A program made the translations under genes and the position numbers. A DNA stretch of 64,000 nucleotides from Actinomadura alba (GTDB lineage Bacteria; Actinomycetota; Actinomycetes; Streptosporangiales; Streptosporangiaceae). Every line of letters starts with the position of its first letter. Position 1 is the first letter of the stretch. The stretch is taken from NCBI RefSeq assembly GCF_014323705.1, contig NZ_JABVEC010000002.1, forward strand, positions 1 to 64,000, read 5' to 3'. The notes under the pieces are model-generated. The model saw nothing but the letters and a program-made list of their open reading frames with translations, made no database searches and was not told the DNA's origin. Of the stretch, positions 49,333 to 64,000 are shown piece after piece.

Positions 49333-50360
49333 GAACCTCCACTGCTGCGATCAAGCTGCTGGTCTTCGTGGTCGTGACGTCGCTGGCCACGGCCGTCCTA
49401 GCGATCTTGATCTCCAACATGCGGTTCGTCGAGAACCGGAAGTACCAGGCGATCTTCACCGACGTGGCCGGACTGCTCAGGGGCGACGACGTGCGCGTCG
49501 CCGGTGTACGCGTCGGACAGGTCGAGAAGATCGAGCTGTACCAGGGCAGGCAGGCCCGGGTCACCTTCTCGGTGGCCAAGGGCGGCACCTTCGCGGCCGG
49601 GCTGCCGCGGTCGGTGCTGGTCCAGGTGCGCTATCGCAACCTGGTCGGGCAGCGGTACGTCGCCCTTTCCGAGGGCCCCGGGACCGTGGGCGACTATATG
49701 CCCGCCGGGGGCACGATCCCGGTGACGCAGACCCAGCCGGCCCTCGACCTCACCGTGCTGTTCAACGGCTTCCGGCCACTGTTCCGCGCACTCGAGCCCG
49801 AGGACGTCAACAAGCTCTCACTGCAGATCGTCCAGACGCTGCAGGGGGAGGGCGGAACGGTCAACAGCCTGCTGGCGCACGTGGCGTCGCTGACCAACAC
49901 GCTCGCCGACCGCGACCAGGTCATCGGGCGTGTGATCGACAATCTCAACAAGGTGCTGGGCACGCTCGACCAGCGGTCCACGCAGCTGAACCAGCTCATC
50001 ACCCAGCTGCAGAGCTTCGTCACCGGGGTGTCCGGCGACCGCAAGGCGATCTTCGACTCGCTCGGGTCGATCAACCAGCTCACCGGCGCGACGTCCGATC
50101 TGCTGAAGGACGCCCGGCCGTCGCTCAAGACCGACATCGCGGAGCTGAACGACCTCGTCGAGACGCTCGGTGACAACGGCAAGACCCTCGACACGGCCCT
50201 GCGCCGCACACCGGACCGGCTGAACCAGCTCAACCGCGCCTCCTCGTACGGCTCCTGGTTCAACTTCTACCTGTGCGGCTTCGACGCCCGGATCGTGCTC
50301 CCCGGCGGGCCGGCGGTGCAGACACCCGCGATGGTGAACGAGAACGCGAGGTGCAAGTGA
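49329..50360 (+). CDS. Mce-family protein, MceB position
   Basis: A 343-residue MCE protein. I take TTG 49329, which overlaps the previous stop in TTGA and gives MRTSTAAIKLLVFVVVTSLATAVLAILI, a typical short cytoplasmic start and membrane helix; longer reading has no support. The MCE domain (YQAIFTDVAGLLRGDDVRVAGVRVGQVEKIELYQG) precedes a helical tube region (VIDNLNKVLGTLDQRSTQLNQLITQLQSFV). It ends with the conserved FYLCGFDARI-type motif of MceB-like proteins. Confidence 0.93.
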   Translation: MRTSTAAIKLLVFVVVTSLATAVLAILISNMRFVENRKYQAIFTDVAGLLRGDDVRVAGVRVGQVEKIELYQGRQARVTFSVAKGGTFAAGLPRSVLVQVRYRNLVGQRYVALSEGPGTVGDYMPAGGTIPVTQTQPALDLTVLFNGFRPLFRALEPEDVNKLSLQIVQTLQGEGGTVNSLLAHVASLTNTLADRDQVIGRVIDNLNKVLGTLDQRSTQLNQLITQLQSFVTGVSGDRKAIFDSLGSINQLTGATSDLLKDARPSLKTDIAELNDLVETLGDNGKTLDTALRRTPDRLNQLNRASSYGSWFNFYLCGFDARIVLPGGPAVQTPAMVNENARCK

Positions 50361-50361
50361 C

Positions 50362-51414
50362 GTGGTGAGGCCCTTCCGGGAACGGAACCCGGTCCCCATC
50401 GGTCTGGCCGGCCTCGGGCTCATCGCCGTGGGGCTGGTGCTCGCGCTGAACCTGCAGAACCTCCCCCTCGTCACGGGCGGCACCACATACAACGCGGCGT
50501 TCGCCGAGGCGGCCGGGCTGAAGAAGGACGAGGAGGTGCGGATCGCCGGGGTCAAGGTCGGCAAGGTCACCGACCTCCGGCTCGAAGACGGCCACGTGCG
50601 GGTCGACTTCCGGGTGGACGACGGCGTGCGTCTCGGCGAACTCACCCGCGCCGAGATCAAGATCAAGACGGTGCTCGGGGCGCACTACGTGGCGCTCGAC
50701 CCGCGCGGCACCGGCCGGCAGAATCCGCGGCGGCAGATCCCGGTGTCCCGTACGGCGACGCCGTTCGAGATCGTGCCGGCGATCAGTGAGCTGAGCGACG
50801 TGGCCGGCGACATCGACACCGCGCAACTGGCCCGGTCGTTCGATGTGTTGTCGGACACCTTCAAGAACTCACCCGAAGAGATCAGGGGTTCGTTGCGCGG
50901 CCTCCAGCGGCTGTCGCGGACCATCTCCTCACGTGACGACCAGTTGCACGAGCTTGTGGGGCGGTCCAAGAACGTCACCAAGGTCCTCGCCGACCGCAAC
51001 GCCGAGCTGGTCAAGCTGGTCGAGGACGGCGACCGGATCCTGCGGGCGGTGCAGGCCAGGCGCGCGGTGATCCATCAGCTGCTGGTGAACACCGTGACGC
51101 TCACGCAGCAGGTCAACGCGCTGATCTCGGAGAACGACGCCGAGATCGGCCCGATGCTGGCCAACCTCCAGCGGGTGAACAAGATCCTGCTGAAGAACCA
51201 GGACAACCTCGACCGGACCATCCGGCTGCTCGCGCCGTACGGCCGCCAGTTCACGGACGCCACGGGCAGCGGACGCTGGTTCGACAGCTACATCCAGAAC
51301 CTGATGCCCGTACCGGCGTCGGTCGCGAACCCGCCCGCCGGCGGTTCCGGCAGGCAGCGGACGTCCGAGGGCCGGCCGCCGTCCACCGGCAACCCGTTGC
51401 CGTTCCTCCCTTGA
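50362..51414 (+). CDS. Mce-family protein, MceC position
   Basis: A 350-residue MCE protein from GTG 50362, one base after the preceding stop. Membrane helix PIGLAGLGLIAVGLVLALNL, MCE domain YNAAFAEAAGLKKDEEVRIAGVKVGKVTDLRL to LGAHYVALDPRG, helical region to about residue 300 (DRNAELVKLVEDGDRILRAVQARRAVIHQLL), and a short disordered C-terminus. It continues the operon; the next gene begins within its stop. Confidence 0.93.
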   Translation: MVRPFRERNPVPIGLAGLGLIAVGLVLALNLQNLPLVTGGTTYNAAFAEAAGLKKDEEVRIAGVKVGKVTDLRLEDGHVRVDFRVDDGVRLGELTRAEIKIKTVLGAHYVALDPRGTGRQNPRRQIPVSRTATPFEIVPAISELSDVAGDIDTAQLARSFDVLSDTFKNSPEEIRGSLRGLQRLSRTISSRDDQLHELVGRSKNVTKVLADRNAELVKLVEDGDRILRAVQARRAVIHQLLVNTVTLTQQVNALISENDAEIGPMLANLQRVNKILLKNQDNLDRTIRLLAPYGRQFTDATGSGRWFDSYIQNLMPVPASVANPPAGGSGRQRTSEGRPPSTGNPLPFLP

Positions 51415-52697
51415 CCGCCGCGAGCAGGAAGGTGCACGTGAAGCCCGCAATCATTCTCCGCCTCGGCGCCCTGATCATCGCGGTGGCGCTGGTCGCCGGC
51501 GCCGTCGCGGCGCTGTGGCCGGGAACCGAGCAGCGGCGCCTGACGGCGTACTTCACCGGCACGGTCGGGCTCTATCCGGGGGCCGACGTACGGATCCTCG
51601 GCATTCAGGTCGGGCGGGTCACCAGCGTCACGCCGGTGGGCCGGTCGGTCCGGGTGGAACTGGTCTACGACGCCCGCCAGAGGGTCCCGGCGAACGCCGA
51701 GGCGGTCATCGTCAACCAGTCCCTGGTGGCCGACCGCTACGTTCAGCTCACCCCCGTCTACCGGAGCGGCCCGGTGCTCGCCGACCAGGCCTCGCTCCCG
51801 CTCACCCGCACCCGCGTGCCGGTCGAGGTCGACCAGATCTCCGGCAATCTGAGCGACCTGAGCAAGGCGCTCGGCCCGGACGGCGCCAACGCCAACGGCT
51901 CCCTGTCCCGGCTCCTCCAGGTCGGCGCGAACACGCTGGACGGCCAGGGCACCGACATCCGGCAGACGATCAGGGACACCTCCCGGATGCTCAGCACGCT
52001 CAGCGAGGACCGCGGCGACGTCGCCGAGACCATCGAGAACCTCCGCGTGCTCACCGGGGCGATGGCCCAGAACGACCAGCAGATCAAGCGGTTCACCCAG
52101 GACCTGTCCAGCGTGTCGGCGCAGTTGTCGGGGGAGCGCGAGGAACTGAGCGCGGCCCTGCGCGCCCTCGGCCCGACGCTGCGCAACGTGACGAGGTTCG
52201 TGAAGGGGAACCGGACCCAGCTCGCCGCCAACGTACGGCAACTGGCGCAGATCACCTCGGTGCTGGTGAAGGAGAAGGGCGCGCTCGCGGAGTTCCTCAC
52301 CACCGCCCCCACGGGCCTGAGCAACCTCGCCAAGGCCTACGACCCGATCAGCGGCACGCTCGGTACCCGCGCGGACCTGCGGCAGTTCCACGACATCGCG
52401 CAGTGGATCTGTTCTCTGGCGTTCTCGCTCGGCACGCCCGCGAAACAGTGCGAGTCGCTGCTCGGCCCGCTCAATCCGGCGGGCAAGGCGCTGACGTCGC
52501 TGTCGCTCGACCTGTCCTGGATCACGGCGATCACCACTCACTACGATCCCGTTCCGCCGCCGCCCGACGCCTACGGCCCCGGCGACCGCCGGGGGGGCGG
52601 CGGTGGCCAAGGTGCCCGCACGACGACGGCGGATCGGCGAAGCGGGCCGCCCCCGTCCCAAGGGCTGTCCGCGCTGCTGCCCGGAGGTGGCCCGTGA
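51411..52697 (+). CDS. Mce-family protein, MceD position
   Basis: A 428-residue MCE protein starting with TTG 51411 that overlaps the previous stop (TTGA). Membrane helix RLGALIIAVALVAGAVAALW, MCE domain LTAYFTGTVGLYPGADVRILGIQVGRVTSVTPVG to LVADRYVQLTP, a helical tube region, and a C-terminal Gly/Pro/Arg-rich extension after the FHDIAQWICSLAFSLG segment. The extension is the longest in this operon. Confidence 0.93.
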   Translation: MTAASRKVHVKPAIILRLGALIIAVALVAGAVAALWPGTEQRRLTAYFTGTVGLYPGADVRILGIQVGRVTSVTPVGRSVRVELVYDARQRVPANAEAVIVNQSLVADRYVQLTPVYRSGPVLADQASLPLTRTRVPVEVDQISGNLSDLSKALGPDGANANGSLSRLLQVGANTLDGQGTDIRQTIRDTSRMLSTLSEDRGDVAETIENLRVLTGAMAQNDQQIKRFTQDLSSVSAQLSGEREELSAALRALGPTLRNVTRFVKGNRTQLAANVRQLAQITSVLVKEKGALAEFLTTAPTGLSNLAKAYDPISGTLGTRADLRQFHDIAQWICSLAFSLGTPAKQCESLLGPLNPAGKALTSLSLDLSWITAITTHYDPVPPPPDAYGPGDRRGGGGGQGARTTTADRRSGPPPSQGLSALLPGGGP

Positions 52698-53932
52698 GGC
52701 GCCTGATGGCGATGATCGCCGCGGCGGTGGCACTCGCGATACTGCCGGCCTGCTCGTTCCACGGGGCCGAGTCGCTGCCCCTGCCCGGCGGGCCCGACCT
52801 GGGCGAAGAGCCGTACGAGGTCGAGATCGATTTCGCGAATGTGCTCGATCTGGTGCCGCAGTCGGTGGTGAAGGTCAACGACGTGTCGGTCGGGAAGATC
52901 ACCGACATCAGGCTCGACGGCTGGCACGCCAGGGTCACCTGCAAGATCCGCAAGGACGTCGTGCTGCCGGACAACGCGATCGCCTCCGTCGCCCAGACCA
53001 GCCTGCTGGGGGAGAAGTACGTCGAGCTGTCGCCCCCGTCCGGTGAGGCGGCGCAGGGACGCCTCGGCGCGGGCGATGTGATCCCGCTGGCCCGTACCTC
53101 GCGCGGCACCGAGATCGAAGAGGTCCTGTCCGCGCTGTCGCTGCTGCTCAACGGCGGCGGCCTCGAGCAGATCTCCACCATCACGAACGAGCTCAACGCC
53201 GCCATGCAGGGCCGTACGGACACCATCAAGGACGTGCTCCAGCGGGTCAACACCTTCGTCGGGACGCTGGATCGGCACCGCGGTGCCATCACCCAGGCAC
53301 TCGACAGCCTCGACCGGCTCAGCGGCAAGCTCGCGGCGCAGAGGAGGACGATCGCCGACACCGTCGACCGCACCGGTCCGGCGATCAAGGTGCTGGACCA
53401 GAACCGCGCCGACCTCACCAAGATGCTCGTGAGCCTCGACAAGCTCAGCAAGGTCACGACCCGGGTGGTGAACCAGTCGAAGGCCGACCTGCTGGCGAAC
53501 CTGCGGGCCCTCCAGCCGATCCTGCAGAACCTCAACAAGGCCGGCAACGACCTGCCGAACAGCCTGGAGATGATGTTGACGTTCCCGTTCCCGCCATCGG
53601 TCGCCAACGCCCTGCGCGGTGACTACGCGAACATCCACATCACGCTCGACCTGGACCTCAAGAGCCTCACCCACAACCTGCTCGGCGGCACAGCGCTCGA
53701 GGGCCTGACCGAGCAGGGCGACCAGGTGCGCTCGATGATCAGGCCGCCCAGCCTCACGCTGCCGCAGACGCCGCCCGGAGTTCTGGAGCCGAGCCCCGGC
53801 GCTCCGGGCGTCCCCGGCCTCCCGGGGGTTCCAGGCGTCCCCGCCCCCGGCGGGTCGAGCACGCCCACGCCGCGGCCGTCCTCCACGGCCGATCCGGGGC
53901 TCTTCGATCTGATCATGGGAGGGCTCAGTTGA
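52694..53932 (+). CDS. Mce-family lipoprotein, MceE position
   Basis: A 412-residue MCE protein that, unlike its neighbours, is a lipoprotein: MRRLMAMIAAAVALAILPAC ends in a lipobox Cys at residue 20. This is the hallmark of the fifth gene (MceE/LprK) in every actinobacterial mce operon. The MCE domain reads VEIDFANVLDLVPQSVVKVNDVSVGKITDIRLDG to LLGEKYVELSPPSG. The C-terminal part is Pro-rich with PGVPGLPG-type repeats. Start GTG 52694 overlaps the previous stop (GTGA). Confidence 0.94.
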   Translation: MRRLMAMIAAAVALAILPACSFHGAESLPLPGGPDLGEEPYEVEIDFANVLDLVPQSVVKVNDVSVGKITDIRLDGWHARVTCKIRKDVVLPDNAIASVAQTSLLGEKYVELSPPSGEAAQGRLGAGDVIPLARTSRGTEIEEVLSALSLLLNGGGLEQISTITNELNAAMQGRTDTIKDVLQRVNTFVGTLDRHRGAITQALDSLDRLSGKLAAQRRTIADTVDRTGPAIKVLDQNRADLTKMLVSLDKLSKVTTRVVNQSKADLLANLRALQPILQNLNKAGNDLPNSLEMMLTFPFPPSVANALRGDYANIHITLDLDLKSLTHNLLGGTALEGLTEQGDQVRSMIRPPSLTLPQTPPGVLEPSPGAPGVPGLPGVPGVPAPGGSSTPTPRPSSTADPGLFDLIMGGLS

Positions 53933-55353
53933 TCATCAAACGCGGCGTGAAGATCCAGTTGCTGGTCTTCGCGGTGATCACGGTTCTCGGGGTCGGCTAC
54001 ACCTGCGTGCGCTACATCGGGATCGGCGGCGGGGTCCTCAACCGGTCCTACGCGGCCTATGTCGACCTGACCGACTCGGGCGGCATCTTCACGGGCGCCG
54101 AGGTGACCTACCGTGGCGTGCCCGTGGGCCGGGTCGGGCCCATCGAGCTGACCGGCGACGGCATCCGGGTGAAGGTCACGCTCGAGCGCGGGCGGCGGAT
54201 CCCGCGCGACAGCGACGCCGTGGTGGCCAACCGGTCGGCCGTCGGCGAGCAGTACATCGACTTCCAGCCGCGCAGCGACGGCGGACCCTACCTGGACACC
54301 GGCGACCCGTACACGATCCCGCGCGAGCGCACCAGGCTGCCGGTGTCGACCACCGCGCTCCTGAACGACGTCGACCGTCTGGTGACCTCCGTGAACCCGC
54401 GGGACCTCGGCCTCATCGTGGACGAGCTCGACAAGGCGTTCTCGGGCTCCGCGGCGGATCTGCAGGCGATCCTGGACTCCAGCGACCGGCTGCTCAAGAC
54501 CGCCGAGGAGAATTACCCGGCCACCGCGGAGCTCCTGGACAACAGCAAGGTGGTCCTGGACACCCAGCGGTCGCAGGGCACGAACATCCGCAGCCTGGCC
54601 CGGAACCTGAGCGATCTCACAGACCAGATGCGCCGCGACGATCCGAGCCTGCGCTCGGCGATCGACAACACCGTGCCCGCCACGCGGCAGGCCGACGCCC
54701 TGATCGACGACCTGGCGCCCACCCTGCCGGTGCTGCTGGCGAACATGACCACGACCGGGCAGGTGCTCACCTCCCGGATCGACGGGCTCCGGCACCTGTT
54801 CATCCTCTACCCGATGGCCCTGGCCGGCTCGTTCACCGTGACCCCCGGAGACGGGACCGAGCACTTCGGCTTCGTCATGAACGTCGACTCCCCACCGCCC
54901 TGTACCAAGGGCTACGAGAAGACCCAGATCCGGTATCCGCGGAAGACCGAGCAGATCCCCGCCGAGACCAAGGTCGGCTGCACCCTGCCGAAGAATTCCC
55001 AGCAGGTCGTCAGAGGCGCCCGTAACGCCCCGGCGCCGCGCCCCTACCCGCAGGTGCCGCCAGGGGCCACCGAGGGCGCGGGCGAGCCTCCTGGGGGCGC
55101 TCAGGGCGGCTCTGCCTCGCAGGCCGCCGGTGAGCGGCCGGACGGCGGCGAAGGGCGGGGGGACCAGCCGGCCGCCGCGGCGGCCCCGCCCGCTTCGACC
55201 GGCTCGGTGCAATTGGCCGGATACGATCCTGCGACCGGAGCCGTCTACGGTCCCGACGGCAGACGGTACGAGATGAGCTCGGCCGGTGGTCAGCAACGTC
55301 TGTTGGGAGACGCCTCATGGAAGTGGCTGTTGCTCGGGCCGCTGGCGCCGTGA
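53929..55353 (+). CDS. Mce-family protein, MceF position
   Basis: A 474-residue MCE protein from TTG 53929 (TTGA overlap), IIKRGVKIQLLVFAVITVLGVGYTCVRYIG forming the membrane helix, then the MCE domain YAAYVDLTDSGGIFTGAEVTYRGVPVGRVGPIEL to AVGEQYIDFQP. The helical segment runs to about residue 300, followed by the domain with GTEHFGFVMNVDSPPPCTKGYEKTQIRYP and a disordered Gly/Ala/Pro tail. It completes the six-subunit set. The next gene starts 37 bases before its stop. Confidence 0.94.
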   Translation: MIIKRGVKIQLLVFAVITVLGVGYTCVRYIGIGGGVLNRSYAAYVDLTDSGGIFTGAEVTYRGVPVGRVGPIELTGDGIRVKVTLERGRRIPRDSDAVVANRSAVGEQYIDFQPRSDGGPYLDTGDPYTIPRERTRLPVSTTALLNDVDRLVTSVNPRDLGLIVDELDKAFSGSAADLQAILDSSDRLLKTAEENYPATAELLDNSKVVLDTQRSQGTNIRSLARNLSDLTDQMRRDDPSLRSAIDNTVPATRQADALIDDLAPTLPVLLANMTTTGQVLTSRIDGLRHLFILYPMALAGSFTVTPGDGTEHFGFVMNVDSPPPCTKGYEKTQIRYPRKTEQIPAETKVGCTLPKNSQQVVRGARNAPAPRPYPQVPPGATEGAGEPPGGAQGGSASQAAGERPDGGEGRGDQPAAAAAPPASTGSVQLAGYDPATGAVYGPDGRRYEMSSAGGQQRLLGDASWKWLLLGPLAP

Positions 55354-55892
55354 AGGGCGCGTCCACGGACCCGGCGTCCACGGACCCGGCGTCCGGCGGG
55401 CCGCTGGCCGGCCGAGCGGGGCGGCTCGCCGCGGTTGTGCTGGCCATCGCCGTGATCGCGCTGGCGGTGACGGCGAGCTGGCTCGGCCTGTCGGTATGGC
55501 GTGAACGCGCCGCCGCCGACCGCGCGGCCGGCGCCGAACAGGCGGCCCGCCAGACCGCGGTCAACATGGTGAGCATCGACTACCGCAACGTCCGGCAGGG
55601 CGTCGACCGGGTGATCAGCGGCATGACCGGTGACATCAAGGACCAGTGGGCCACCCAGGCCAAGACCATCGTCGACACCGCCACCAAGAACCAGTCCACC
55701 TCCACCGTCCAGGCGGTGCGGGCAGGGGTCGTGTCGGCCGACGGCGACTCCGCCGAGGTGATCGTCGCGGTGACGGCCGTCACCAGCAGTCCGAAGGTCA
55801 AGCAGGCGGCCCCTCGCTACTACCGCTTCTCGATGGACCTCGAGCGGGTCGACGGCCGCTGGCTCGTCTCCAGGTTGGGACTGGTTCCATGA
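55317..55892 (+). CDS. Mce-associated membrane protein 1
   Basis: A 191-residue protein: a disordered N-terminal segment (DPASTDPASGG), one membrane helix (LAAVVLAIAVIALAVTASWLGLSVW) and a C-terminal beta-rich domain of the Mce-associated (Mas/VirB8-like) type (VNMVSIDYRNVRQGVDRVISGMTGDIKDQWATQ to YYRFSMDLERVDGRWLVSRLGLV). These proteins stabilise Mce complexes. ATG 55317 lies inside the MceF gene, and its stop overlaps the next start (ATGA). Confidence 0.88.
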   Translation: MEVAVARAAGAVKGASTDPASTDPASGGPLAGRAGRLAAVVLAIAVIALAVTASWLGLSVWRERAAADRAAGAEQAARQTAVNMVSIDYRNVRQGVDRVISGMTGDIKDQWATQAKTIVDTATKNQSTSTVQAVRAGVVSADGDSAEVIVAVTAVTSSPKVKQAAPRYYRFSMDLERVDGRWLVSRLGLVP

Positions 55893-56509
55893 CCACGCTG
55901 ATCAAACGCAGGCGCACGGCCTCCGGCAAGACCGAAGAGGCCGGCGGGTCCGATGCCGAGGAGCGCGCCGGCGGCGACGCCGCGGACGGCCGGAACGAGT
56001 CGAAGGGCCGGCGGTGGACCGGTCCCCGCGCGCGCCCCGGCACCCAGATCCTCGCCGTGCTCGCGCTCGTGGCGGCCGTCCTCACCGCCGCGGTGGTGAG
56101 CCTGGGCCTCGAGCGGGCCCGGCTGCGGTCGACCGACGAGGCGTCGCGCCAGGCGGTGCACGCGGCGTCCCAGGCCGCGCGCGACCTCTCCTCGTACGAC
56201 TACCGCACGCTGGAATCCGACTTCAGGACGGCGACCGGCCAGACCACGGGGAAGCTGCGCAACGAGTACGCCGCGCTGGCGCAGCAGATCAGGGCCACGG
56301 CGGTCCAGCAGCAGGCGATCTCGCAGACCACCGTGATCAAAGCTGGGGCCGAGAGCGCCACGACCCGCCAGGTGACGGTGCTCGTCTTCGCCAACCGGAA
56401 CGCGACCACGACCGCCAGCCCCAACCGCCTGCCGGAGTCGCTGCGCATCCGCATGACCATGGTCAAGGTCGGCGACCGATGGCTGGCCTCCGACCTCCAG
56501 GTGCTCTAG
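55889..56509 (+). CDS. Mce-associated membrane protein 2
   Basis: A 206-residue paralogue of the preceding gene: a longer charged N-terminus (RRRTASGKTEEAGGSDAEERAGGD), one membrane helix (ILAVLALVAAVLTAAVVSLGL) and the same beta-rich domain (RDLSSYDYRTLESDFRTATGQTTGKLRNEYAALAQQ to RIRMTMVKVGDRWLASDLQVL). The paired Mas genes are usual at the end of mce operons. The operon ends here; no classical terminator follows, only the repeat region. Confidence 0.88.
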   Translation: MTTLIKRRRTASGKTEEAGGSDAEERAGGDAADGRNESKGRRWTGPRARPGTQILAVLALVAAVLTAAVVSLGLERARLRSTDEASRQAVHAASQAARDLSSYDYRTLESDFRTATGQTTGKLRNEYAALAQQIRATAVQQQAISQTTVIKAGAESATTRQVTVLVFANRNATTTASPNRLPESLRIRMTMVKVGDRWLASDLQVL

Positions 56510-56551
56510 TTCTCTTTGCCTCGCTCCGCTCGGCGCCTCGCGGGCCTTGAA

Positions 56552-56620
56552 GATGGCGGCTTCCCTCGTCGCGTGCTCGCTCGTTCCTCGCTCCGCGCGC
56601 TCCTCAGTCCAGCCGCCATC
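56552..56620. repeat. Structured repeat element, copy B
   Basis: Ten-base perfect arms GATGGCGGCT (56552-56561) and AGCCGCCATC (56611-56620) close a 49-base loop beginning TCCCTCGTCGC and ending GCTCCTCAGTCC. Both loop ends are identical to the reverse complement of the element at 40504-40575, but the closing arms differ at eight of ten positions while remaining fully complementary in both. It lies between the mce operon and rpoB. Confidence 0.75.
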
Positions 56621-56711
56621 GGCCCGCTCGGGGCTCCGCGCCGCCTCCTCAGTCCAGCCGCCATCGGCCCGCTCGGGCTCACTCTCGGCCCCTCAGTCCA
56701 GCCGTCGCAGC
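56603..56711. repeat. Three tandem partial copies of the repeat's 3' end
   Basis: CTCAGTCCAGCCG starts at 56603, 56648 and 56692 (period 45 and 44 bases). The first two copies continue identically as CCATCGGCCCGCTCGGG, and the third diverges after AGCCG. Only the 3' half of the structured element is repeated. GC-rich bases like CTCCGCGCCGCCTC separate the copies. Confidence 0.75.
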
Positions 56712-57037
56712 CGCGCCGCTCGCGGGGGACTGATCGTTCCGTGGCATGGTGGGGCGGGGTCTCCTAAACTATGGGTTTCCTCACTGCTGGTCAGAGCTCG
56801 AAAACTCCCTGTCTGCTCTTGACTCGGAGGCGATGAGGAGCGATGCTGCGAGGCAACTGTGATGCATACTGCGGCGGTAGAGTTGCTAGCAGTGTGGCAA
56901 TCGGCTACACTGCCCCTTTGCGCTGCCCTCTGACTATCCACGTTTGAGATCCGCTGGGATCACCTCTGCGTCTCACTCATGGACCGTCTGGCGTGCGCGC
57001 CGTTCAGTACCGCCGCGAGCCCTCGGAAGGACCACTC
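56712..57037. other. rpoB upstream region
   Basis: This gene-free stretch of about 325 bases carries a locally AT-richer zone near 56755-56900 (for example ACTATGGGTTTCCTC, GAGTTGCTAGCAGTG), which is where the rpoB promoter would be expected. I cannot assign a -10/-35 pair with confidence. No terminator or gene is visible. Confidence 0.4.
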
Positions 57038-60505
<3,468 letters not shown>

Positions 60506-60537
60506 TTCTCAAACGACAACAGGGGACTGAACACAAC

Positions 60538-64000
<3,463 letters not shown>

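Noticed and set aside
56512..56770. Possible CRISPR-like array in the repeats before rpoB
   Set aside because: Only two full and one partial copy, with 13-15-base GC-rich separators that resemble each other rather than unique spacers, and no cas genes nearby. It is better explained as duplication of the structured repeat.

Overview
The window is chromosomal DNA from a high-GC Gram-positive actinomycete. The evidence is the strongly GC-biased third codon positions, many GTG/TTG starts, a six-subunit Mce importer, an actinobacterial L10 leader, SigE-type and CU044_5270-type sigma pairs, and the gene order tRNA-Thr, tRNA-Met, rpmG, hadA-like, hadB-like, murB ... tRNA-Trp, secE, nusG, rplK, rplA, rplJ, rplL, mce operon, rpoB, rpoC. 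That order resembles the mycobacterial rpmG2-hadAB-secE-nusG-rplK-rplA region and the placement of mkl/mceG between rplL and rpoB. A member of Streptosporangiales (for example Thermomonosporaceae) is my best guess; the family is an inference.

Bases 1-29800 are an accessory, patchy region. It holds many small enzymes and regulators (SnoaL-like, DUF1330, VOC/glyoxalase, AraC, HxlR, alpha/beta hydrolase, NmrA-like, YciI, LysE, DedA) mixed with broken genes. These include two remnants of a tyrosine-recombinase C-terminus, a hydrolase cut after 24 codons, an ISL3-type transposase scrap fused to an AraC tail, a truncated GntR-NUDIX fusion, and TetR and DUF1963 tails. One coherent transport operon (ABC ATPase, ABC-2 permease, large secreted YncE/phosphoesterase protein) lies at 10475-15564. 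An initiator-like tRNA-Met variant sits at 23018 beside a run of unrecognised small genes.

Bases 29870-45000 are core genome. They contain two tRNAs, rpmG, a hadA/hadB-type dehydratase pair, murB, a TMEM165/GDT1 cation transporter behind a probable yybP-ykoY manganese riboswitch, adenosine deaminase, a SigE-family sigma factor with secreted partners, an aspartate-type aminotransferase, tRNA-Trp, secE-nusG-rplK-rplA, two paralogous LppX/LprG-like lipoproteins, the L10 leader with its attenuator, and rplJ-rplL.

Bases 45265-56509 are a complete mce operon: ATPase, two YrbE/MlaE permeases, MceA-F and two Mce-associated proteins. It is translationally coupled by four-base stop/start overlaps, and a perfect palindrome upstream is a likely repressor site. 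rpoB (57038-60505) and the first 3.46 kb of rpoC follow.

The most unusual signal is a structured repeat present once between rplK and rplA and once, inverted, upstream of rpoB. The two copies share their loop ends, but their 10-bp closing stems have completely different sequences and both remain perfectly paired. Degenerate 3' half-copies are tandemly repeated beside the rpoB copy.
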